A stretch of 64,000 bases of DNA from Planctomycetota bacterium (lineage in GTDB: Bacteria; Planctomycetota; UBA1135; UBA2386): contig JAEUHR010000028.1 in the NCBI GenBank assembly GCA_016794425.1, forward strand, positions 62,001 to 126,000. Reading direction: 5' to 3'. This document shows, piece by piece, positions 57,931 through 64,000 of the stretch. The position numbers and the translations under genes were made by a program. Under the pieces are notes generated by a model. That model worked only from the letters and a program-made list of their open reading frames with translations, had not been told where the DNA came from and ran no database searches. How positions within the stretch are numbered: the stretch's first letter is position 1; each line of letters starts with the position of its first letter.

Positions 57931-59514
57931 ATGTTTGCACGACAGGGCAGAATCAGTCTGTTTTCACTCGGCTCCGGCATCGCAATGACTCTGGCAGGCT
58001 CGGAGCTCGCCGCGCAGAAGATCCAGTGGACCGACGCGTCGCCGTCGTTCGGTCGAACCGTCGCCGTCATCGGTGACGTCAACGGCGGCGGCCGACTCGA
58101 CGTGCTCGCCGGCAATCCGGTCACGGCGCAGGTCAAGCTGCTGGGGACCGAGAACGGTGGCAGCGTGCTCGCCACGCTTGCCGGCGGCAGCGGCTTCGGC
58201 GAGTCGCTGTGTGGGCTCCCGGACCTCGACGGCGATGGTTCGCCCGAGTTCGCGATCGGCGAGCCGAATCTCGGCCGGGTCTCGGTCTACGGGTTCGTCG
58301 GCAACCAGGCCGTGCTCAGGTTCCAGATCAACGGCGGCGCCGGGTTCGGCTCGGCGCTGGTGATGATCGGCAACCAGGCCGGAACCAGCACGCCCGAGCT
58401 GGCGATCGGAGCGGCCAGCGGGGCCGCATCGTCCTCGGTGGCGATCTACGATCTGATCGCGCGCAGCACCGTGACGACGATCCAGCGGCCGAACACCAGC
58501 GACTTCGGCCGCCGCCTCGCCTACGTCTATCGCGACAGTCAGGGTCGGGACTACCTGGCCGTCGGTGCGCCCGGCTACGACTCGCCGCAGGCCCAGAACT
58601 GTGGCCTGGTGTCGCTGTGCAGCATCATCAACGGGGCGGTGACCATCGACTGGACGAACGTCCCCTATGCCACGACGCCGAACTCGGGCTTCGGCGAACG
58701 CGTGGCGGCGAGCGCCGACGTCGATGGCAACGGGGCCGCGGATGTCGCCGTCGGCCACCCGTTCGGCGCGCAGGCCAGCGTTTCGATCTGGCCGCTGGCC
58801 GCCGGCCAGGTGTTGTCGGCGTACGCGACACCGTCGATCGGCTCTCAGCTGGTCGCAGTGCGCGACCTGCAGGGCGATGGGCGGGTGGATCTGGTCGCCG
58901 GCGGCGGTGGGTCGCTGACGGTCCTGAACCCCGCGGTCGGCCTGTCGGTGATCCCGCTGATGACCGTCGTCGGCGGTGCGAGCGCCTACACCGGCGGCCT
59001 GGATGCCGGCGACGTGTTCGGCAACGGATCGACGACGATCGTCGCGGGGCGCGGCGGTGTGGTCGAACTGCTGAACCTCGGCACGGTCACGCGGAGGGGA
59101 TCGCCCTGTGCGACCTCGATGGCACCTGCCGCGGCCCTGAACCTGACGGCCCGGCCGCAGGGCGACTACTTCCGGCCCTACACGAACGCGGCGCCCAATG
59201 CGCTGCGGTTCTCGCTGCAGAACCCCGGTCCGCAGTTCAACCTGCCGTTCCTGGTGATGTACAACGTCGCGCCGCAGGCGGTGGCCCCGTTCGGCGCCTG
59301 TGACCTGTGGGTCGGCGCGAATGCCCTGACTTGGACTTCGGGCACCGTGGCAGCCGGCAGCAGCGTGGGCATCGTCGTTCCGATTCCGGCCAACAGCCCG
59401 AACCTGATCTACGGTGGTCTGGTCTGGCAGGCGATCACGCTCGGTCCGTGCCCGACCGGCGGCTCGTGCTTCGACCTGAGCAACGCGCAGACCACGCAGG
59501 TCGGCGGCTTCTGA
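57931..59514 (+). CDS. Secreted FG-GAP-repeat protein with shared C-terminal module
   Basis: 527 residues. The signal segment is SLFSLGSGIAMTLAGSELAA. FG-GAP units follow with calcium-loop motifs (DVNGGGRLDVLAG, DLDGDGSPEFAIG, DVDGNGAADVAVG, DLQGDGRVDLVAG, DVFGNGSTTIVAG) alternating with FG/GFG-GS strands (FGESLCGL, FGRRLAYV, FGERVAAS). The C-terminal module has SPNLIYGGLVWQAITLG followed by SNAQTTQVGGF. A ribosome binding site AAGGTGA lies 5 bases before the ATG. Its codon choice is less GC-extreme than in flanking genes. Probably a surface protein binding calcium. Confidence 0.85.
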   Translation: MFARQGRISLFSLGSGIAMTLAGSELAAQKIQWTDASPSFGRTVAVIGDVNGGGRLDVLAGNPVTAQVKLLGTENGGSVLATLAGGSGFGESLCGLPDLDGDGSPEFAIGEPNLGRVSVYGFVGNQAVLRFQINGGAGFGSALVMIGNQAGTSTPELAIGAASGAASSSVAIYDLIARSTVTTIQRPNTSDFGRRLAYVYRDSQGRDYLAVGAPGYDSPQAQNCGLVSLCSIINGAVTIDWTNVPYATTPNSGFGERVAASADVDGNGAADVAVGHPFGAQASVSIWPLAAGQVLSAYATPSIGSQLVAVRDLQGDGRVDLVAGGGGSLTVLNPAVGLSVIPLMTVVGGASAYTGGLDAGDVFGNGSTTIVAGRGGVVELLNLGTVTRRGSPCATSMAPAAALNLTARPQGDYFRPYTNAAPNALRFSLQNPGPQFNLPFLVMYNVAPQAVAPFGACDLWVGANALTWTSGTVAAGSSVGIVVPIPANSPNLIYGGLVWQAITLGPCPTGGSCFDLSNAQTTQVGGF

Positions 59515-59570
59515 CCGCTGCGCACCGGGTGCTCGGCGCGCCGACTGCGGTGGAGCAGCTCGGCGCGCCG

Positions 59571-59951
59571 CTAGCCGACCAGCCAGCGGCCCGCGGTCCA
59601 GCCGAGGGCACAGGCGCCGAGGCCGCCGACGACCGTCGCGGCGACGTTCACGGCGGCGGTGCCCCAGTCACCGTGCTGCAGGCTGACGAACGTCTCGTAG
59701 CCGAACGTCGAGTAGGTCGTGAACCCGCCGAGCACGCCGGCGCCGAGCGCGAGCCGCAGCGTCGGCGGCACCGCGGCGGTGCCGAGCGACACCGCCATCA
59801 GCAGCGCCAGCAGGAACGAACCGGCCACGTTGACCAGCAGCGTGCCGAGCGGGAACGCCTGCGGCGGCGTGCGCGCGATCCAGTCGCACAGCAGGTAGCG
59901 GAGGCCGGAGCCGACGGCGCCGCCGAGACAGACCCAGAGCACGGGTGGCAT
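59571..59951 (-). CDS. crcB: Fluoride channel CrcB/Fluc
   Basis: 126 residues, the standard length. GGAVGSGLRYLL, GTLLVNVAGSFLLALLM and GVLGGFTTYSTFGYE are the conserved Fluc motifs; the last includes the Phe-x-x-x-Thr-x-Tyr-Ser-Thr-Phe pore segment. Four membrane helices. It forms a dual-topology dimer that exports fluoride. A TACACC box lies 6 bases before the ATG. The 90 bases upstream were checked for a fluoride riboswitch and none was recognised. Confidence 0.95.
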   Translation of the reverse strand: MPPVLWVCLGGAVGSGLRYLLCDWIARTPPQAFPLGTLLVNVAGSFLLALLMAVSLGTAAVPPTLRLALGAGVLGGFTTYSTFGYETFVSLQHGDWGTAAVNVAATVVGGLGACALGWTAGRWLVG

Positions 59952-59957
59952 GGCGCC

Positions 59958-59963
59958 GGTGTA
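59958..59963 (-). promoter_or_regulatory. TACACC -10-like box before crcB
   Basis: TACACC on the minus strand lies 6 bases before ATG 59951. It matches TANNNT except for the last base. Confidence 0.35.
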
Positions 59964-60041
59964 CCGGCAGCGACCGTTCCAGCCAGCTTTCACATGGTCC
60001 TCACGGCCGTTGCACGCCGCCGTGGAAGCTGGCATCTCGTC

Positions 60042-60953
60042 ATGACGACGGCCGTGTGGCGGCGGGTTCGCTGGCGGATGGCGACGCAGAGGCTGGTCGT
60101 CACGGCGGCACTCGTCGTCGTCGCGCTGCATGCGAGCACGTCCCGCTCCGGCCGCGCCGCGATCCTGCCGTCGCCGGTCGGCCTCGATGCGCCACGCGCG
60201 GGCGACGACGACGGTCTGCGGTTGCGCACGTTGAACGTATTCGCGCTGCCCTGGCCGCTCGCACCGGCTGCCGAGAGCCGCTGCGCGCGCATCGCGGATT
60301 CGCTGCGCGACGGGGGGGTCGACGTGTTGGCGCTGCAGGAGGTCTGGACCGAAGCGGCCGCGGCCGCGTTCGCGCGCATCGGCTACCACCGTGCCTGCCC
60401 GGCCGGCGAAACCGGCCTGGTCGGCGGCACGGGTCTGCTGACGTTGTCGCTGCATCCGGTCCGCAGCGCCGAGCTGCGGCACTTCTCCGCGGCGGCCGGC
60501 GTCGAGCGTGTCGTCGCGAAGGGCGCGCTGCGCACCGTGATCGCACTGCCCGATCGCGACCTCGACGTCTGGAACCTCCACCTGCAGAGTGGCGTCGCCG
60601 ACGGCCCGGTCCGCGGCCGGCAGATCGACGAGCTGCTGGGCTGGCTGGCGGAACACGCGACCGTGCCGTTCGCTGCCGTCGTCGGGGACTTCAACTGTGC
60701 GCCGGGCGACCCGGAGTTCGTGTGCCTGCGTGACGGACTCGCGGCGCTGGGCTTCCGCCACGCACCCTGCGGCCTGCCCACCTACGACCACGTCAGCAAC
60801 CCACTCGCGGAGGTGCAGCCGCCGGCCGAGATCGACCACGTGTTCGTACGGGTCGAGGCGCCGCTGCACGGGGATCGCGTGCACGATGCGCCGGACCCGG
60901 TGGGACCGGTTTCCGACCACTACGGCGTCGAAATCGTGCTGCCGCGCAGGTAG
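60042..60953 (+). CDS. Exported endonuclease/exonuclease/phosphatase-family hydrolase
   Basis: 303 residues. A basic N-terminus (VWRRVRWRM) and hydrophobic LVVTAALVVVALHAS form a signal or anchor. The EEP fold follows: LRTLNVFALP, VDVLALQEVWTEA (metal Glu), VWNLHLQSG, AAVVGDFNCAPGDPEF (G-D-F-N) and the final PVSDHYGVEIVL (S-D-H). Bacterial members include sphingomyelinase-like phosphodiesterases and nucleases; LALQEV plus an exported form favours a phospholipase C/sphingomyelinase-type role. ATG 59994 and 60078 are alternative starts. Its 3' end overlaps the convergent gene by 34 bases. Confidence 0.85.
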   Translation: MTTAVWRRVRWRMATQRLVVTAALVVVALHASTSRSGRAAILPSPVGLDAPRAGDDDGLRLRTLNVFALPWPLAPAAESRCARIADSLRDGGVDVLALQEVWTEAAAAAFARIGYHRACPAGETGLVGGTGLLTLSLHPVRSAELRHFSAAAGVERVVAKGALRTVIALPDRDLDVWNLHLQSGVADGPVRGRQIDELLGWLAEHATVPFAAVVGDFNCAPGDPEFVCLRDGLAALGFRHAPCGLPTYDHVSNPLAEVQPPAEIDHVFVRVEAPLHGDRVHDAPDPVGPVSDHYGVEIVLPRR

Positions 60954-62185
60954 CGGCGCCGGCAGAAGAACACGCCGTCGTGCAGGTAGTGCACGAGCAG
61001 CAGCGAGAAACCGAGCAGGTAGTAGGCCAGCAGCACGGCGCCCGGCCGGTAGAGCGCATTGCCGGCCGCGTCGCGCAGCGGTTCGTCGTGTCCGAACATC
61101 GCGAACTCGCCGCCGCCGAACCGGGTCAGCAGCCACGCCGTGCCGAGCAGAGCGGCGACCATCGCGAGCGTCGCACCGAGGGCCGTGCGGTAGAAGCGCC
61201 ACTGCGCGCCGTCGGCGGCGATGCGAGCGAACCAGGGACTGTCGATCTCGCCGCGGGCGAGGCTGCGACGGTTCATCAGCCAGGCGATGCCGAGATACTG
61301 GAAACTGTGCCAGGCGTTCAGTCCCTGGAACGCGCTGTCGAGGTTGGGTAGCAGAGGTACGGTCGCGCCGACCAGTGCCATGGAGGCGACCAGACGCGTG
61401 CGGTTCGGGTCCTCGATGCCCCGTCGACGTTCGTGGCGGACACGGGCGACGAACAAAGCGAGCACGATCGCGAAGGCGACCGTCACGGCGATCCAGACGG
61501 CCGGGTGCAGGAGCCAGCCCGGCAGTGCCGGCGCCACCCGCCCGATCCGGAACACGTAGTCGTCGGCGCACTGCGCGCTGCCGCCGAGCCAGGTCACGAC
61601 CCGCGTGGCGAGCGCGTCGGGATTCGCGAACCGCATGCTGGCGTCGGTCGTGTCGACCATCGACATGCGGAACAGCGACGCCGGGTACATCGCCAGCAGC
61701 ATCACCGCGACTTCGACGACGTCCCACCGCTTCGCGCGCGGCGCGAGCCGCGGCAGTGCGGCGTGCACGAAGGCGTGCTGCTGCACGATGTGCAGCCCGG
61801 CCCAGAAGAAGAAGAACGTCAGCACGTAGCGCATCGGCGGCGAGCCCGCGATCGTGACGTCGAAGAAGGCGCTGGCGACGACGGCGGTCACGATGATCAG
61901 CGGTACGGCGAGGCCCAGTCCGAACAGCAGCGGTTCCTCGCGGCGGAACTTCGGGTTCAGGTAGGTCCGCGTGTAGGTCGCGAACACGTGTGGTCCACCG
62001 AGCGGCACCATGACCAGCAGGGTCACGACATCTTCGGCGGCGGCGACCGACAGCCCGGCAGCCTGGCACAGCAGGAACGCGGCGATCGGCACCGGTACGA
62101 GCCAGGCGCCTCCGGCGACGAACCAGCGGTCCCAGGCTGGAGTGTGCAAGGGCGGCGCGGGACGGTCGATGGCTGTCGTGCTCAT
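60920..62185 (-). CDS. Polytopic membrane protein with conserved-looking histidine clusters
   Basis: 421 residues with about 9-10 membrane helices. Histidines cluster at helix ends in distinctive motifs: MVPLGGPHVFATYTRTYL, WAGLHIVQQHAFVHAAL, LNAWHSFQYLGIAW and LLVHYLHDGVFF. This distribution recalls membrane di-iron or heme enzymes and, loosely, the Brp/Blh carotene oxygenases, but no family is claimed. The C-terminus is a short basic tail that overlaps the convergent EEP gene by 34 bases. A TATGGC box on the same strand lies 35 bases before the ATG (62221-62226). Confidence 0.75.
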   Translation of the reverse strand: MSTTAIDRPAPPLHTPAWDRWFVAGGAWLVPVPIAAFLLCQAAGLSVAAAEDVVTLLVMVPLGGPHVFATYTRTYLNPKFRREEPLLFGLGLAVPLIIVTAVVASAFFDVTIAGSPPMRYVLTFFFFWAGLHIVQQHAFVHAALPRLAPRAKRWDVVEVAVMLLAMYPASLFRMSMVDTTDASMRFANPDALATRVVTWLGGSAQCADDYVFRIGRVAPALPGWLLHPAVWIAVTVAFAIVLALFVARVRHERRRGIEDPNRTRLVASMALVGATVPLLPNLDSAFQGLNAWHSFQYLGIAWLMNRRSLARGEIDSPWFARIAADGAQWRFYRTALGATLAMVAALLGTAWLLTRFGGGEFAMFGHDEPLRDAAGNALYRPGAVLLAYYLLGFSLLLVHYLHDGVFFCRRRYLRGSTISTP

Positions 62186-62307
62186 GCGGGTTTCGGCGTG
62201 GGCGGCGCGGCAACACGGACGCCATAGCGCGCCGCGATGCGGGCACGACCTCGGCCATCGTGAATCTCCTGTCCCAGCGCGGCCGGTGCCGACAACTGGC
62301 GCCCACG

Positions 62308-63702
62308 ATGTCGATGCCGAACCTGTCCGTGTTTCCCCTCCTGCTGGGTGCTGCCCTCGCGCAGGGTCCCTGCCACGATCTGCTGGCGTTGCCGTCGATC
62401 CAGCAGGACGTGCTGACCACGTTCCCGCTGAGCGGCAGCAACTGCCTGCGCGTCGACCAGCACGGTTTGCCCGCCTACGCGCAGGCGGTCGGCCAGTTCA
62501 CGCTGCCGACCGTGGTGCCGATCGCGTCGGCGACCAAGACGCTGTCGGCGGCCGTGCTGATGACGCTGGTCGACGACGGCGTGCTGACGCTCGACGATCC
62601 GGTCGGCCAGTGGCTGCCGGAGTGGAACGTCGGCGCCAAGGCGGCGATCACGTTGCGCATGTGCTTCACGCACACCTCGGGCATGGTCGAGTCGCACCCG
62701 CTGATCAGCGACGACACGGTGACGCTGCGCCAGGCAGCACAGCAGCTGGCGAACGTGCCGCTCGCCTACGTGCCCGGCAGCGCGTTCGCCTACGGCGGCG
62801 TGTCGATGCACGTCGCTGGCGCGGTCTGCGAGGTCGCGTCGGGCCAGGCCTGGAACGCGCTGTTCCAGCAGCGCATCGCCGGGCCGCTCGGCATGCAGGC
62901 CACCGACTACGCCGCGTTCGGCGCGACACCGAACCCGCGCATCGCCGGCGGCGCGCAGTCGAACCTCGGCGACTTCGCGGCGTTCGTCGACATGCTGCGC
63001 AACGGCGGCAGCAGGAACGGTGTCACCGTGCTGTCGCCGGCGGCGGTCGACCTGATGCTGACCGACCAGACCTCGTGGCTGCCGATCCTGGCGACGCCGC
63101 ATCCCGACGCCGCGCCGTACGGCATCGGCATGTGGCTCGAACGGCGCGACGCGACCGGTGCGACGACGCTGGCGCACGCGGCCGGCGCGTTCGGCTTCAT
63201 CGGCTGGGTCGATCGCGCGCACGACGCCAGCGGCGTGTTCGTCGTGCGCAGTTCGAACCAGCTCACGTTCCCGTTCGTGCAGCGCGTGTGGCAGGCCTGC
63301 GACGACGCACTGCTGCCGACCGGCGTCACCTGCCTCGGTGCGCCGTCGCCTGCGTGCGCGGGCGGCGGCTGGGCGAACGGCAGCACGGCGGCCCGCGCCG
63401 GCACGATCGACTTCGCGCTGCTGGCGGCACAGGCGCCGCCGGACTCGATCGCGGCGCTGCTGCTCGGCGACCCGCTGCCGGCCGGCGTGCCGGTGGTGGA
63501 CCTGGTCGCCTACCTCGGGCCGGCCGCGGTGTTCGCGACCGTGCAGGCGTCGGCCGACGGCCGTGCGCGCGTGCCGGCTTCGCTGGTCGGCATCGCGCCG
63601 GGCACCGTGGTCGCGGCGCAGTTCGCGTGGCTCGCGGCCGATCCGTGTGCCGGGTTCGGTCTGCAGGCGAGCCACGCGGTGCGCGTGACGGTCCTGCCGT
63701 GA
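62308..63702 (+). CDS. Secreted serine hydrolase of the beta-lactamase/DD-peptidase (class C-like) family
   Basis: 464 residues. The signal peptide is NLSVFPLLLGAALAQ. The catalytic SxxK motif is IASATKTLS (Ser74, Lys77). The second motif is FAYGGVSMHVAG (Tyr-Gly-Gly where class C enzymes have Tyr-x-Asn) and HAAG replaces Lys-Thr-Gly. This fits the esterase/peptidase branch of serine-hydrolase family S12. The last 110 residues carry a beta module similar to the shared secreted-protein module (VVAAQFAWLAADP, then ASHAVRVTV). A GGTGCC/GGCGCC hairpin ends 4 bases before ATG 62308. ATG 62314 is an alternative. Confidence 0.88.
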   Translation: MSMPNLSVFPLLLGAALAQGPCHDLLALPSIQQDVLTTFPLSGSNCLRVDQHGLPAYAQAVGQFTLPTVVPIASATKTLSAAVLMTLVDDGVLTLDDPVGQWLPEWNVGAKAAITLRMCFTHTSGMVESHPLISDDTVTLRQAAQQLANVPLAYVPGSAFAYGGVSMHVAGAVCEVASGQAWNALFQQRIAGPLGMQATDYAAFGATPNPRIAGGAQSNLGDFAAFVDMLRNGGSRNGVTVLSPAAVDLMLTDQTSWLPILATPHPDAAPYGIGMWLERRDATGATTLAHAAGAFGFIGWVDRAHDASGVFVVRSSNQLTFPFVQRVWQACDDALLPTGVTCLGAPSPACAGGGWANGSTAARAGTIDFALLAAQAPPDSIAALLLGDPLPAGVPVVDLVAYLGPAAVFATVQASADGRARVPASLVGIAPGTVVAAQFAWLAADPCAGFGLQASHAVRVTVLP

Positions 63703-63714
63703 GCGTGCCGGCGG

Positions 63715-64000
63715 TCAGTGCGCTGCGTCGCGCACGCGCCGCCGCCACTCGGCTTCGATCGCGCGCACGCGGTCGCCGGTGAGCGGCGCCGTGCGCGGCC
63801 GGATCACGACGCGGCCCGCTTCGATCGTGACGTTCGGGTCGAATGCGGCCACGTAGTCGCCGGGCGCCAGCCGCGAGTGGGCCATGAAGCGCAGGTCGGC
63901 CAGGAACGGCTCGATGCGCGCGGCCTCGGCGGTGGTCAGGGCGTCGGGCCGCGCACCGGCGAACAGCAGCAGCAGCGTGTCGACGATGCCGGCGACGTCG
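63715..64000 (-). CDS. Unidentified protein, 3' end only
   Basis: The minus-strand frame runs from the window edge to a TGA at 63715-63717; the start lies beyond the window. The visible 94 residues read helix-rich (DVAGIVDTLLLLFAGARPDA, AARIEPFLADLRFMAHSRL), then a strand pair (DPNVTIEAGRVVIRP) and a basic C-terminal helix (AIEAEWRRRVRDA). Third codon positions are strongly GC-biased as in real genes here. The family was not recognised from this fragment. It converges with the serine hydrolase gene. Confidence 0.6.
   Translation of the reverse strand, partial: DVAGIVDTLLLLFAGARPDALTTAEAARIEPFLADLRFMAHSRLAPGDYVAAFDPNVTIEAGRVVIRPRTAPLTGDRVRAIEAEWRRRVRDAAH

Noticed and set aside
59952..60041. 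Fluoride riboswitch upstream of crcB
   Set aside because: The region was read on the minus strand for the conserved GG-x-GATGG...pseudoknot pattern and none was found; the promoter-like box also leaves no leader.
1..64000. tRNA, rRNA, CRISPR, transposase, integrase or attachment sites
   Set aside because: No T-loop-like, repeat-spacer, DDE or tyrosine-recombinase pattern was seen on either strand while reading; absence is not proved without a dedicated search.

Overview
The window is very GC-rich (by eye close to 70 %) and densely coded on both strands. It looks like chromosome of a planctomycete-type bacterium. Pointers to this are: many secreted propeller, Kelch and FG-GAP proteins with a common C-terminal module; an ECF sigma factor and a Ser/Thr kinase each fused through a membrane span to a further domain; and a lone GspK pseudopilin. 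A complete topoisomerase VI operon (B then A), rare in bacteria, lies in the middle. I see no rRNA, tRNA, insertion sequence, phage gene, integrase or CRISPR array. No stretch above about 300 bases lacks a gene; the longest gaps (14645-14912, 23303-23582, 16443-16684) hold leader hairpins and promoter candidates.

Layout. 1-6.7 kb (+): 3' part of a carboxypeptidase-regulatory-repeat protein, UDP-GlcNAc 2-epimerase, GspK, TetR regulator, family 2 glycosyltransferase. 6.75-11.1 kb (-): outer-membrane beta-barrel protein, HEAT-repeat protein, nucleotide-sugar dehydrogenase. 11.2-12.6 kb (+): PGPGW membrane protein and histone-deacetylase-family amidohydrolase. 12.6-14.6 kb (-): lipoprotein and Kelch protein. 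14.9-16.1 kb (+): NhaD-like antiporter. 16.1-16.4 kb (-): two tiny membrane proteins. 16.7-19.4 kb (+): secreted protein and dual-specificity phosphatase. 19.4-23.3 kb (-): Topo VI A and B, MqnA. 23.6-31.9 kb (+): secreted protein, sigma-factor fusion, glucose/sorbosone dehydrogenase-like protein, redoxin. 31.9-33.6 kb (-): HExxH peptidase. 33.7-35.7 kb (+): BNR propeller lipoprotein. 35.7-37.1 kb (-): HAD 5'-nucleotidase. 37.2-43.3 kb (+): FG-GAP lipoprotein, Gfo/Idh/MocA oxidoreductase, TIM-barrel sugar isomerase. 43.3-43.8 kb (-): lipoprotein. 43.8-45.8 kb (+): RnfD-like/Sel1 fusion. 45.9-48.4 kb (-): kinase/FGE fusion. 48.5-52.3 kb (+): iodotyrosine-deiodinase-like flavoprotein and a tandem pair of secreted paralogues. 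52.3-56.3 kb (-): MATE transporter and two HEAT membrane proteins. 56.3-59.5 kb (+): sensor histidine kinase and FG-GAP protein. 59.6-64 kb: CrcB (-), EEP hydrolase (+), histidine-rich membrane protein (-), serine hydrolase (+), and the end of an unidentified gene (-).

Two systems stand out. First, about eight secreted proteins with unrelated N-terminal folds end in a similar short module (small residue/Gly, then an aromatic and Gln, then usually Asp-Pro or Asp-Gly, then Ser/Thr-Asn near the C-terminus). Most also have a strong hairpin just before the start codon. This suggests a shared export or surface-attachment route. Second, many other genes lack a leader: a TANNNT-type box (TAGGAT, TAGGCT, TACACT, TATGGT) lies 6-14 bases before the start codon with no ribosome binding site, which points to leaderless transcription.

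WecB, the nucleotide-sugar dehydrogenase and the glycosyltransferase could together supply a ManNAcA/GlcNAcA-type surface polysaccharide. The rest are mostly independent single genes or pairs.
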